Shown here one piece after another: positions 6,204 to 14,805 of a stretch of 24,324 nucleotides of DNA. Below the pieces are notes generated by a model. The model saw nothing but the letters and a program-made list of their open reading frames with translations, was not told where the DNA came from and did not search any database. Where the stretch lies: the NCBI GenBank assembly GCA_934630985.1, contig CAKTXO010000016.1, positions 1-24,324 of the forward strand, read 5' to 3'. Both the position numbers and the translations under genes were made by a program. How positions within the stretch are numbered: position 1 is the stretch's first letter; each line of letters opens with the position of its first letter. Origin of the DNA: an uncultured Oscillospiraceae bacterium (GTDB taxonomy: Bacteria; Bacillota; Clostridia; Oscillospirales; Oscillospiraceae).

Positions 6204-7822
6204 AGCAGCTTCAGGGTGCCGGAGGTGATGCGCCGACCGCTTGACCGGTCAAAGAGCATCACGCTGCTGCCGGTGATATCCAGCAGGTGTTTGCTTCCGA
6301 TGGTAAACAGGGTGCTGCCGAAGACCACGCCGGTGAGCAAATACTCTCCGATACGCACCTTGACGGTGGATTCCATGCCGGTGGGCATGGCACCGTAAAT
6401 CTCGCACTCCACATTTCCACCGCCGGTGATGGACAGGAACTCCGGGCGGATGCCCAGCACCAGATCCTCGTTGGTGAGCACCGGCTCCTCGTGGATGCCG
6501 TCGTCCTCGTCGTTGACTCTGGCGATGTGGTAGCGGAAGGTCTCGTCCTTGTTGCTCTTTTCCACGTAGCCGCTCTCTCCCGCACGGGCCTTCAGAGCCT
6601 GCGCCTGGGCTTCCAGCTCCTCGTCCCGCCGGTGGAACCACTGGGGCAGCTGCAATGGCTGCTCGGGGGTGAAAACTGCTTTGTGTCCGTCCAGCAGCGT
6701 CAGCTCAATGCTGCCCTCAGGCCCCTGCCAGCCCTTGACCTCCACAAAGTTGATGGAGGGGTTGCCCACGAAGTCTGCCGCAAAAAGATTGGCAGGGTGA
6801 TTGTAAACTTCCAGCGGCGCGGCATACTGCTGAAGGACACCGTTGGTCATCAGGCAGATCTGCGTTGCCAGCGTCATGGCCTCCATTTGGTCGTGGGTGA
6901 CGTATACGAAGGTGGAGCCGGTCTCCACATGGAGCCGCTGCAATTCATAGCGCATTTCCAGACGCAGTTTGGCATCCAGATTGGAAAGCGGCTCGTCCAT
7001 GAACAGCACGCTGGGCTCGGGAGCCAGCGTCCGGGCGATGGCCACACGCTGCTGCTGACCGCCGGACAGCTCTGCGGGATAGCGGTCCATGAACATACTG
7101 ATTTTGACGATGCGGGACACCCGGCGCACGGACAGGTCGATCTCTTCTTTGGTCAGCTTGCGCACAGCGGTTTCCACCTTGCCGTCCTTGAGAAGCTCAA
7201 AGTTCTCGTTGAAGGGCTGAGCCTTTCGAGCGGCCTCCACCTTTTCTTCCAGAGCCTTTACCTCGGCGGACACGTCCTTACCCTGCTCCAAATGATAGCC
7301 GAACAGCTTTTTGGCAGTGTACTGGGAAATGGTGTAGGTATCGATCAGCTTGATGATGGCCTTCTTTTCGTCCAGCTTGCCGTTTTTATCCCGGCATTCC
7401 TCAAGAGTCTTTACCACATCCTGAGGATTTTTGAGGATCTGTGCCAGACGGGCGGCGTTTTTCGCCTCAAAGCTGATCTTCGGCATTTCCTCCTTGATGT
7501 TTGACAGGCCGAAGGAAATATTCTGGTAGACGGTCATGTTGGGCCACAGGGCATAGTTCTGGAAGAGGAAGCCCACCTTCCGCTTGTTGGCGGGGATGTT
7601 GATGCCCAGCTCACTGTCGAATACCACCGTGTCGCCGATGGTGATGCGTCCGCTAGTGGGGGTCTCCAGTCCCGCAATCATCCGCAGGGTGGTGGTCTTG
7701 CCGCAGCCGGAGGGGCCCAGCAAGGTGACAAACGCGTTATTTTCAATGACCAGATTCAGGTCGTCCACACCATAGAACTTGCCCCAGCGCTTGGTGATAT
7801 GCTCTAATCTGATTTCAGGCAT
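6200..7822 (-). CDS. ABC transporter ATPase, FbpC/MalK-like, with a large helical insertion
   Basis: This 540-residue protein energises the fused permease encoded just upstream (3-bp gap). Walker A GPSGCGKT is at 36-43, the Q-loop at Q88, LSGGQ at 252-256, Walker B ending at D276/E277, D-loop SNLD at 280-283, and the switch H310. All catalytic residues are present. MalK-type proteins are about 370 long with roughly 50 residues between Q-loop and signature. Here the gap is 164 residues, an insertion of about 110 charged residues (about 110-225) rich in K, E and A and probably helical. A second acidic insert lies in the C-terminal TOBE-like region (about 395-448), before the LGIRPEFL strand. 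The relatives of this architecture import ferric iron or hexose phosphates; the pgmB partner favours the latter. Confidence 0.93.
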   Translation of the reverse strand: MPEIRLEHITKRWGKFYGVDDLNLVIENNAFVTLLGPSGCGKTTTLRMIAGLETPTSGRITIGDTVVFDSELGINIPANKRKVGFLFQNYALWPNMTVYQNISFGLSNIKEEMPKISFEAKNAARLAQILKNPQDVVKTLEECRDKNGKLDEKKAIIKLIDTYTISQYTAKKLFGYHLEQGKDVSAEVKALEEKVEAARKAQPFNENFELLKDGKVETAVRKLTKEEIDLSVRRVSRIVKISMFMDRYPAELSGGQQQRVAIARTLAPEPSVLFMDEPLSNLDAKLRLEMRYELQRLHVETGSTFVYVTHDQMEAMTLATQICLMTNGVLQQYAAPLEVYNHPANLFAADFVGNPSINFVEVKGWQGPEGSIELTLLDGHKAVFTPEQPLQLPQWFHRRDEELEAQAQALKARAGESGYVEKSNKDETFRYHIARVNDEDDGIHEEPVLTNEDLVLGIRPEFLSITGGGNVECEIYGAMPTGMESTVKVRIGEYLLTGVVFGSTLFTIGSKHLLDITGSSVMLFDRSSGRRITSGTLKLL

Positions 7823-7825
7823 GAT

Positions 7826-9655
7826 TTAACCTCCGATTCCTTTATCCAGGCTTGCGCCGGTGACTTTGTTGACAAGGGTGTTGCACACCAGAATGGTGAT
7901 GATGAGGATCAGGTTGATGCCGCTGGAGAAGGCATACAGGCCCATCTCATCGAAGTAATCCAGCGTGGTGGACAGGATGAAGCCCTGTACGCACAGCAGC
8001 ATGAACAGGCTCAGCTCCCGCAGGCAGGTCATGAAGGGCAGCAGGTAGCCGCTGATGATGGAGGATTTCTGGATGGGGATGATGATGCGGGTCATGCGCT
8101 TGATCCATGGGATGTCCTGAATGATGGCGGCTTCCTCGATCTCGCCGGACAGCTGCAGCATGGAGTTCAGGGAACTGCGGCTGGCGAAGGGGATGTACTT
8201 GATGGTGCCCACGATGATCAGCAGGGTGTAGGTGTTAAACAGGTTCAGCTTCTCCGTGGAGAACAGAATGAAGAAGGCCGCGCCGACTGCCAGCGAGGGC
8301 ATCAGGTATGGCAGGAAGGCCATTGAGTTGACATAATTCGCCCATTTACTTCGCCGGTTCTTGGACACCGCGTAGCCAACCAGCGTGCCGATGGTGCCCG
8401 CCAGCAGTGCGCAGCACACGCTGACAAAGATGGTACCCCGGAAGGCGTGCCAGATGGTCTCGTTGTGGAGGATGCCCTTCTGGCCGTACATACCGTTCTC
8501 GGTGACGTTTTCGCTGGTGACCCACCACTTGGCGGTCAGGTTGCTGGTATCGCTGGTGTACAGGAAGGAGTAGTCGCCGGGGTTGGGCAGGAACGTCTCG
8601 AAGGTGAAGGAGACGATGGGAAAAATGCTGGTGAAGAAGGTCAGGATCACCAGAATCAGGGCGATGATGTACTTGCCAGATTTACCCAGATTGATCTTGG
8701 AGATCTGACCGGATTTGCCGGTGACGGTGGTGTAGTTCTTCCGGCTGGTCAGAGACAGCTGATTCAGCATCATGATGGCCACGCCGAAGATCATCATGAT
8801 GATGGCAAGGATGCTGGCTTCGCCGGTATACTTGGAGTTCATGGAGACGTACTTGGTGGACAGGGTGCTGAGGCCCAGATAATGGGGCACGGGGTAGGAA
8901 CCCATGGCACTGCCGAAGACCAGCAGAATGGTGGACAGAATGGCGGGCTTGACCATGGGCAGGGTGATGCGGGTCATGATTTTCCACTTGGGGGTGTCCA
9001 GAATGGTGGCGGCTTCCTCAAGGTTCGCGTCCATGTTGCGGAAAATGCCGCCGATAAGAATGTAGGCAAAGGGGGCGTAGTGCAGGCCTAGCACCACCAT
9101 ACTGGGGAACAGACCCTTGCACCACCACATGGGCATCTCGATGCCGAACAGGGCTGCGAGAAGACCGTTGGAGGTGCCGGTGACGGCGTTGGAGTTAAAA
9201 AGGTTCTGCCACACCACGGCCAGCGTCCACTGTGGCATGATATAGGGGAAAATAAAGATGGAACTGATGTACTTGCGCCATGCCATGTTGGTGCGGGTGA
9301 CGAGGAAGGCCACAATGCCGCCGAACAGAATGGACACGATGCAGGTGCCCACTGCCAGCAGGAGGGTGTTCAGCAGGGGCGTCCACAGGTTGGTTTTTGC
9401 CATCCGGCTGGTAAAGAGGTCGATGTAGTTGACGAGGGTATAGCCGGACACCTGCCCGGTCAGGTGGGCATCGATGGTGCCGGGGTGAATTTTCAGGGTG
9501 TCCTGAATGATGGCCAAAATGGGGGCGACGGTGGTAACGGTAAAGACAATGCCCATCAGCAGCAGGATCACGTTATAGGGCTTGGAAAAGAAGGTTTTCG
9601 TCTTGTTCAGCCCGATGGTGAGGCGGCTGGCGGGGGGATTGGCGGTTGTTTTCAT
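7826..9655 (-). CDS. ABC transporter permease, fused two-domain (FbpB/AfuB-like)
   Basis: This 609-residue integral membrane protein has about twelve hydrophobic segments in two halves. Each half ends with an ABC-permease EAA coupling loop: EEAATILDTPKWKIMTRITL in the first and EEAAIIQDIPWIKRMTRIII in the second. Both transmembrane domains of the importer are therefore on one chain, as in FbpB and the hexose-phosphate permease AfuB. A long polar segment near the middle, containing FLPNPGDYSFLYTSD and WWVTSENV, lies between the halves and is probably extracellular. AAGGAGG precedes the ATG at 9655. It is the middle gene of the minus-strand operon, between the binding protein and the ATPase. 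Confidence 0.93.
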   Translation of the reverse strand: MKTTANPPASRLTIGLNKTKTFFSKPYNVILLLMGIVFTVTTVAPILAIIQDTLKIHPGTIDAHLTGQVSGYTLVNYIDLFTSRMAKTNLWTPLLNTLLLAVGTCIVSILFGGIVAFLVTRTNMAWRKYISSIFIFPYIMPQWTLAVVWQNLFNSNAVTGTSNGLLAALFGIEMPMWWCKGLFPSMVVLGLHYAPFAYILIGGIFRNMDANLEEAATILDTPKWKIMTRITLPMVKPAILSTILLVFGSAMGSYPVPHYLGLSTLSTKYVSMNSKYTGEASILAIIMMIFGVAIMMLNQLSLTSRKNYTTVTGKSGQISKINLGKSGKYIIALILVILTFFTSIFPIVSFTFETFLPNPGDYSFLYTSDTSNLTAKWWVTSENVTENGMYGQKGILHNETIWHAFRGTIFVSVCCALLAGTIGTLVGYAVSKNRRSKWANYVNSMAFLPYLMPSLAVGAAFFILFSTEKLNLFNTYTLLIIVGTIKYIPFASRSSLNSMLQLSGEIEEAAIIQDIPWIKRMTRIIIPIQKSSIISGYLLPFMTCLRELSLFMLLCVQGFILSTTLDYFDEMGLYAFSSGINLILIITILVCNTLVNKVTGASLDKGIGG

Positions 9656-9678
9656 GGAACCTCCTTCCGGAAAGGGAA

Positions 9679-9716
9679 GCGCCTCCGGATCGATCGTTGG
9701 GCAGATCCAGAGGCGC
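9679..9716 (-). promoter_or_regulatory. Intercistronic hairpin between binding-protein and permease genes
   Basis: GCGCCTCCGGATC (9679-9691) pairs with GATCCAGAGGCGC (9704-9716) with one mismatch. It lies 34 bases after the binding-protein stop. No T-run follows on the minus strand. Such hairpins often protect the 5' mRNA or cut read-through, so the binding protein is made in excess over the permease. Confidence 0.6.
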
Positions 9717-9750
9717 CGTCTTTGTTACTTGACTGAAATTTCTCTGGAAT

Positions 9751-11142
9751 TTAGCCTGCGCTGTACTTGGTCAGCATTTCGATCCAGCTGCCTACGGTGA
9801 AGGCAACGGAAGCGCAGTACTCAGGATCTTCCAGAACCAGCTTGCCGTCGGTGGTCCACCAGTCGTAGCCCCGGTCGTTCTTGGCCTCGTAGACGCTGAC
9901 GCCGTCCACGTAACCGCCGGTCTGATGGTGACGGGTGTTTTCGGTAGCCTCAGCAACCTTGGGGTTGGAGGAGTAGCCGCCCATGTCCTTGCCCCAGGCG
10001 GAGAAGCCGTCCTCGGTGCAGGTCATGTAGGCGATGAAGGCACAGGCAGTCCAGGGCAGGGGGCTGTTGTCGGTGACGAACAGGTAGTGGCAGTAGCCGT
10101 AGCCGCCGATGCCCTGATAGCCGTCGGTGTAAGCGGCAACGTTGACGTTGTTCACGGAGACGGAGTTGGATTCCTCAACGGAGCGGAGCTTGGAGTAAAC
10201 CAGCAGGCCAAACTGATCGGTAGCACTCTTATCGACCAGAGTGTTGCAGATGGGGCCGTCATCGGTCTGGGCGTTGTAGCTCTCTACCCACAGCTTGATC
10301 CAAGCCAGCGCGTAGGCACCGTCGGGGCCAAGGCCCAGATCAGCGGCCTCGGACTCCATGGCCTTGATAGTGGGCTGGAAGTAGGCCTGCTCCTCGGCGG
10401 GCAGGGCGTTGTAGGCTTCTTTCAGCCAGCCGGCGTAGGTGTCCTCGGTGAGCATATACAGGAAGTTCTTGCCGACGATCTCGGAGTCGATGTCCATGTA
10501 CAGGCCATGCTCGCCCTCGGCGACGAAGTCCCAGCAGTTGTCATAAGTCTTGCTGCCGGTGTTGTTGTACATGAAGACCTTGTTCAGGGTCTGCAGAGCC
10601 AGGAAACCCTTGTACTCTTCGGCAGTGGTGCCGTTGGCATCGGCCCAGTCCTTGGGGATGAAGGTGTCCAGAATACCGGTCTGAACCATCTTGCTCTCGA
10701 TCTGGTTGCCGTCCTGAATCAGGGTCATGGCGAAGGTGCCGGTGTCCTTCAGGGAGTCAGCGGTGAGCTGATCGAAGATCTTGTTGTTCTTGGGCTGCTG
10801 CCACTCGAAATCCATGTTGTAGCTGGGGTCGATGGTCTGCAAGTAGGCGATGAACAGAGGCAGGGCGCTCTTGCCGCGGCTGGAGTTGCCCACGCCGTAG
10901 AACATCTTGCCGTTGGACTCCTCGATGGCCTTTTTGGCCAACTCCTCGAGGGTCATGGTCTGAGCTTCCTTGATGATTTTCTGGGTTTCCGTCAGATTTT
11001 CCTCGACGGGGGCTTCCGTAGCGGCGGGAGCGGCCTCGGCGGAAGCAGCGGGGGCTTCCGTGGGAGCGGGGGCCTTCTGTCCGCAGGCGGCCAGGCCCAG
11101 CGCCATGCACAGAACCAGAAGCATTGCGACGATACGTTTCAT
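9751..11142 (-). CDS. Extracellular solute-binding lipoprotein of the ABC importer
   Basis: This 463-residue lipoprotein has signal peptide MKRIVAMLLVLCMALGLAAC with the lipobox cysteine at 20. An Ala/Pro/Glu-rich linker (about 21-50) follows, then a large binding domain. Segments such as TDNSPLPWTACAFIAYMTC and NNTGSKTYDNCWDFV resemble the family-1 / Fe-type periplasmic-binding fold. It captures the ligand outside the membrane for the permease encoded next. TGAGGAGGAACTGAA precedes ATG 11142. It heads the minus-strand operon and is divergent from a second binding protein, so the 200-base gap between them is the likely control region. The ligand cannot be read from sequence; sugar phosphate is inferred from pgmB and the divergent sensor. 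Confidence 0.9.
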   Translation of the reverse strand: MKRIVAMLLVLCMALGLAACGQKAPAPTEAPAASAEAAPAATEAPVEENLTETQKIIKEAQTMTLEELAKKAIEESNGKMFYGVGNSSRGKSALPLFIAYLQTIDPSYNMDFEWQQPKNNKIFDQLTADSLKDTGTFAMTLIQDGNQIESKMVQTGILDTFIPKDWADANGTTAEEYKGFLALQTLNKVFMYNNTGSKTYDNCWDFVAEGEHGLYMDIDSEIVGKNFLYMLTEDTYAGWLKEAYNALPAEEQAYFQPTIKAMESEAADLGLGPDGAYALAWIKLWVESYNAQTDDGPICNTLVDKSATDQFGLLVYSKLRSVEESNSVSVNNVNVAAYTDGYQGIGGYGYCHYLFVTDNSPLPWTACAFIAYMTCTEDGFSAWGKDMGGYSSNPKVAEATENTRHHQTGGYVDGVSVYEAKNDRGYDWWTTDGKLVLEDPEYCASVAFTVGSWIEMLTKYSAG

Positions 11143-11300
11143 TTCAGTTCCTCCTCAAAAGATTTATTCGGCGGCAGGTCTTGTTCCCTGCTGTGCTTAT
11201 AGTCTAATGGCAAAACAAACAAAAATAAACCGGTCAAAACTGATATTTTTTGCACATTTCTGATTTCTATGTAAAATATGATGAAATTGCAAGACCTATG

Positions 11301-11309
11301 TGCTATAAT
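11301..11309 (+). promoter_or_regulatory. Extended -10 promoter for the sensor operon
   Basis: TGCTATAAT matches the extended -10 (TGnTATAAT). The -35 position (about 11281) is poor (ATGAAA), which suits an activator-dependent promoter. The A-rich gap also holds AAACCGGTCAAAAC (about 11227-11240), a possible operator, though I cannot assign it. Confidence 0.5.
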
Positions 11310-11346
11310 TTAGTCACTTCATTCAAAGCATAGCGGAGATATGCCT

Positions 11347-12360
11347 ATGAAAAAACAAATTCTGATTCTGGCCCTGCTCCTTCCCCTGCTGGCAGGCTGC
11401 ACCGCAAAGCAGCCGGAGCCGCTTCCCTGTACCCCCGGAGAGGCTCAGCGGCTGGTGGTCTACACCTCCCATAAAGAGGAGGTCTACACTCCCATTATCC
11501 GGGAATTTGAGGAGCGCACAGGCATCTGGGTGGACGTGGTCAGCGGCGGCACCAATGAGCTGCTCCAGCGCATCCAGCAGGAAGCGGACGCGCCAAAGGC
11601 GGACGTGATGTTCGGCGGCGGTGTGGAGAGCCTCGAGTCCTATCAGGACTGCTTCAGCCCCTATATCTGTCGGGAGGCCGCCGGTATCTCCGAGCAGTTT
11701 CAGGCGGAGTCCGGCTGCTGGACGCCTTTTTCCGCCCTGCCCGTGGTGCTGGTGTACAATACCAAACTGGTGGCCCCGGAGTCCTTAAGGAGCTGGAAGG
11801 ATCTGGAATCCCCGGCTTTTCGGGGAAAAATCGCCTTTGCCGACCCCCAGATATCCGGTTCCTCCTATACGGCGCTGGTGACCCGGCTTCAGACGGGCGG
11901 TGAGATGGAGGATAGCCTGACTCGGCTGTGCGCTGCGCTGGATGGAAAGCAGCTGGACAGCTCCGGCGCGGTGCTGACCGCAGTCGCTGACGGAAGCGCC
12001 TTGGTGGGCATCACGCTGGAGGAGACTGCCCTCCAACATATCGCCGCCGGGGAGGACATCGCTTTGGTCTACCCGTCCGACGGCACTTCCTGTGTCCCCG
12101 ACGGCAGTGCGCTGGTGAAGGGCGCGCCCCACGGGGACAACGCCAGACTGTTTCTGGATTTCACCGTCAGCACCGATGTACAGTCCATGGTGGGTCAGCG
12201 GTTCTGCCGCCGGACGGTCCGGGCGGACATTCCCGCGGACCCCTCCCTGCCGCCGCTGTCTACCCTGAACATGGTGTCCTACGATGTGGAATGGGCCAGC
12301 CAGAACCGGGACCGGCTGCTGTCGGAATGGTCCTTCCTGCTTGGGGAGGTGCCGTCATGA
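11347..12360 (+). CDS. Sensor-associated solute-binding lipoprotein (PgtC/HptA-like)
   Basis: This 337-residue lipoprotein has signal MKKQILILALLLPLLAGC with lipobox cysteine 18. The binding domain opens with LVVYTSHKEEVYTPIIREFEE and contains SGGTNELLQRI and ADVMFGGG, typical of the FbpA/AfuA/PgtC family. ATG 11347 is preferred over ATG 11341 because the CGGAG at 11334-11338 is 8 bases from the former and only 2 from the latter. The stop overlaps the histidine kinase start (ATGA), so it belongs to the sensor unit, not the transporter. Known three-part sensors (PgtC with PgtB/PgtA, HptA with HptS/HptR) use such a protein to report external phosphorylated compounds to the kinase, the likely role here. 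Confidence 0.88.
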   Translation: MKKQILILALLLPLLAGCTAKQPEPLPCTPGEAQRLVVYTSHKEEVYTPIIREFEERTGIWVDVVSGGTNELLQRIQQEADAPKADVMFGGGVESLESYQDCFSPYICREAAGISEQFQAESGCWTPFSALPVVLVYNTKLVAPESLRSWKDLESPAFRGKIAFADPQISGSSYTALVTRLQTGGEMEDSLTRLCAALDGKQLDSSGAVLTAVADGSALVGITLEETALQHIAAGEDIALVYPSDGTSCVPDGSALVKGAPHGDNARLFLDFTVSTDVQSMVGQRFCRRTVRADIPADPSLPPLSTLNMVSYDVEWASQNRDRLLSEWSFLLGEVPS

Positions 12361-14057
12361 CCCGACATCAGAACTGTTCCTTCCGAAACCGGCTGCTGCT
12401 ATCCTTCCTGATCGCCTCTCTGGCACCCATGATCATCTGCTCCACCATGCTGTCCCAAATTTCCCGGATTCAGATGACGAAGCAGCTGGACACCGACGCT
12501 CAGACCCAGACCGCCCACCTGATGACCGCCCTGGATCGGATCAGCGACGCCCTGCCGGGGGCAGCCCGAGCGTTGGAAGAAAGCCGCCTGCTGCCCCGGG
12601 CTTTTACCAGCCGGGAGGACACCCAAATCAATACCGCCCTGTTCCTGGCCACTGAGGGCAGCCGGGATCTGGCGGATTACTCTTTGTATGATCTGCGGGG
12701 CAGTCTGCGCTATTCCACCGGCAGCGTTACAGCAGGCACCACCCTTTCCACCCGATGGGGCGTCCTGTTCGCGGCGAAAAATGCCGGCAGGCAGGCGGTG
12801 TATCAGGCGCCCATGGACGACGGCAAAACCCTGCTGCAGGGCGCGGCGCTTCTGAAAAATCCTCAGGGAGAACCGCTGGGCTATCTGGTGATGGAACTGT
12901 CCGAGGAGAATTTTCAAAAGCTCTTCGCCGGCAAATACGGCAGTTCCAATGAGGTTCTGATTCTAAATCGGTACTGGCACCCGGTCTACGCCAGCCAGAG
13001 CGGCATGAAGGAGGAGCTGGCGGATTCTCTGCGTGGCCAACTGCTGCGCAACGGCAATCCCGGCGCGGAGACGGAGGAATACCGCCTGCTAATTCAGGAG
13101 CATCCGCCCACCGGCCTGTATCTGGTACTGCGTCAGCCCCAGATGTTTACTCAGAGCACCATGAAGCTGCTCCACGCCGCCAGCTTTTTCTGTGTTCTGA
13201 TGGGCATTGTGATTTCCGCGGTGCTCTGCCTGCCTCTGAGCCGCCGGATCTCCCAGCCCATCGGGCAGCTGCTGAAAGCCTTCTCCCGGCTGGAACAGGA
13301 CGATCTGGACGTCCACGTCTCCCGGAACGGAGAGGATGAGCTGGGTCAGCTGGCATCAGGCTTTAATCACATGGTTCTGGCCCTGAAGGCCAACCGGCAG
13401 GAGCTGGTGGAAAATCAACGGGAGCTGAATCAGGCCCAGGTACGGATGCTGCAGGCTCAGCTGAATCCCCATTTCCTGTGCAACACGCTGGACACCATGA
13501 AGTGGATCAGCAAAATCAACCATGTGCCGCAGGTGGCGCTGATGTCCACGAATCTGGCGGATATTCTGCGGTTTTGTATCTCTGCCGAGGAATTTGTGCC
13601 TCTGCGCCGGGAGGTGGAGGTGCTGAACCGGTATGTGGAAATACAAAAAATCCGGCTGTCCGACCAGTTCAGCTTTCTGGTCAGCCTGCCGGAGAAGCTG
13701 GAAACTTGCATGGTTCCCAAAATGATTTTGCAGCCCATTGTGGAGAACGCCATTCTCCACGGCCTGGAAGGGATTTCCGACAGCGTCATCCGGGTGGAGG
13801 CGGCTCAGGAGGGGGAAGACCTGCTCATTACCGTCACGGACAACGGTCACGGCCTGCCGCCGGATATGATCGGCCATCCTTACCGCCGGGAGTCCGCGCC
13901 CAGCGGGCACCATCTGGGACTATTCAACGTGGACACCATTCTGAAAAAGCACTACGGGGAGCGCTACGGCCTGTATCTGGACAACAACCCCGCCGGCAGC
14001 GGCGCGAGAGTCCGGGCGCGGCTGCCCCTGCGCCGAAGGGAGGAAGAAGAATGCTGA
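12357..14057 (+). CDS. Membrane sensor histidine kinase, LytS/YesM type
   Basis: This is a 566-residue kinase with a first membrane helix at about 12-32, an extracellular sensor domain of about 240 residues and a second helix at about 272-294. A HAMP linker (about 295-348) and a short coiled coil lead to the His_kinase domain with H372 in QLNPHFLCNTLDTM. The ATPase domain has its N-box in PIVENAILHG (N464) and its G-box in DNGHGL (495-500). The start ATG 12357 overlaps the upstream stop by four bases; an earlier in-frame ATG inside the binding-protein gene has no support. The C-terminus overlaps the regulator gene by 7 bases. It probably senses ligand-bound lipoprotein outside and phosphorylates the next gene's product. 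Confidence 0.94.
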   Translation: MTRHQNCSFRNRLLLSFLIASLAPMIICSTMLSQISRIQMTKQLDTDAQTQTAHLMTALDRISDALPGAARALEESRLLPRAFTSREDTQINTALFLATEGSRDLADYSLYDLRGSLRYSTGSVTAGTTLSTRWGVLFAAKNAGRQAVYQAPMDDGKTLLQGAALLKNPQGEPLGYLVMELSEENFQKLFAGKYGSSNEVLILNRYWHPVYASQSGMKEELADSLRGQLLRNGNPGAETEEYRLLIQEHPPTGLYLVLRQPQMFTQSTMKLLHAASFFCVLMGIVISAVLCLPLSRRISQPIGQLLKAFSRLEQDDLDVHVSRNGEDELGQLASGFNHMVLALKANRQELVENQRELNQAQVRMLQAQLNPHFLCNTLDTMKWISKINHVPQVALMSTNLADILRFCISAEEFVPLRREVEVLNRYVEIQKIRLSDQFSFLVSLPEKLETCMVPKMILQPIVENAILHGLEGISDSVIRVEAAQEGEDLLITVTDNGHGLPPDMIGHPYRRESAPSGHHLGLFNVDTILKKHYGERYGLYLDNNPAGSGARVRARLPLRRREEEEC

Positions 14058-14794
14058 AAGTACTCATCGTGGAGGACGAAGAACTCATCCGCAAGGGCAT
14101 CGCGCTGACCGTGGACTGGGCAACGCTGGACTGCGTGGTGGTGGGCGAAGCCGCCAACGGCGCGGAGGGGTTGGAGAAGGCAGAAAAATGCGACCCGGAC
14201 CTCATCATCACCGACCTGAAAATGCCCCAGATGGACGGCATCGAAATGCTGGAACGGCTCCGACAGGCAGGAAAAACCACTCATGTCATCATCTTGACCG
14301 CCTACGACAGCTTTTCCTACGTTCAGACCGCCCTGCGTCTGGAAGCGGTGGACTATCTGCTCAAGCCCTTCCATGACGGTGATCTGGAAAAGGCGGTGCA
14401 GCGGGTGCAGGCAAAGCTGGCACCGAAGCAGACAGTGCTGCCGGAGCCGAAAACCGGCAGCGGCAACCGCTATGTCTCCGAAGCAATCCAGTACATCAAG
14501 AACCACTATCAGGAGCCGGATATCAGCGTCAGCTCCGTGGCCCAGAGCCTGAACATCAGCGAGGGTCACCTGAGCCACACCTTCAGGAAGGAAACCGGCA
14601 GCACGCTTCTGGGATATCTGACCCGCTACCGCATCCACAAGGCGGCGGAGCTGCTGAAGGACTGCCGGGTGAAGGTCTACGAGGTGGCGGAACAGGTGGG
14701 CTACCGGGACATTGGCTATTTTTCCAACACCTTCAAGAAAATCACCGGGAAAACACCCTCGGAGTATCAGGACAGTCTTTCATTTCGTTTTTAG
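14051..14794 (+). CDS. Response regulator with AraC-type DNA-binding domain (YesN-like)
   Basis: This is a 247-residue two-domain regulator. The receiver domain has the acidic pair E8/D9, phosphoacceptor D55 in IITDLKMPQMDG, T84-region ILTAYDSF, and the conserved lysine in DYLLKPF. A short linker (about 125-145) leads to two AraC-family helix-turn-helix units, with SVSSVAQSLNISEGHLSHTF and KVYEVAEQVGYRDIGYFSNT as the two recognition blocks. AGGAAGAAGA before ATG 14051 serves as ribosome site. It most likely activates the divergent transporter operon through the 11143-11346 gap when its kinase detects substrate. Confidence 0.95.
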   Translation: MLKVLIVEDEELIRKGIALTVDWATLDCVVVGEAANGAEGLEKAEKCDPDLIITDLKMPQMDGIEMLERLRQAGKTTHVIILTAYDSFSYVQTALRLEAVDYLLKPFHDGDLEKAVQRVQAKLAPKQTVLPEPKTGSGNRYVSEAIQYIKNHYQEPDISVSSVAQSLNISEGHLSHTFRKETGSTLLGYLTRYRIHKAAELLKDCRVKVYEVAEQVGYRDIGYFSNTFKKITGKTPSEYQDSLSFRF

Positions 14795-14805
14795 GAGGAA
14801 ACGCC

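Noticed and set aside
6287..7504. 405-codon open frame antisense to the ABC ATPase
   Set aside because: All ATPase motifs are on the other strand; the antisense protein shows no domain.
9925..11202. 425-codon open frame antisense to the binding lipoprotein
   Set aside because: It has a Gly/Val/Leu-rich shadow composition, and the minus-strand lipoprotein has a signal peptide and a strong ribosome site.
5553..12360. Iron-uptake (FbpABC) function for the transporter
   Set aside because: Possible by family, but the operon carries pgmB and a sugar-phosphate-type sensor arrangement and no siderophore or iron gene.
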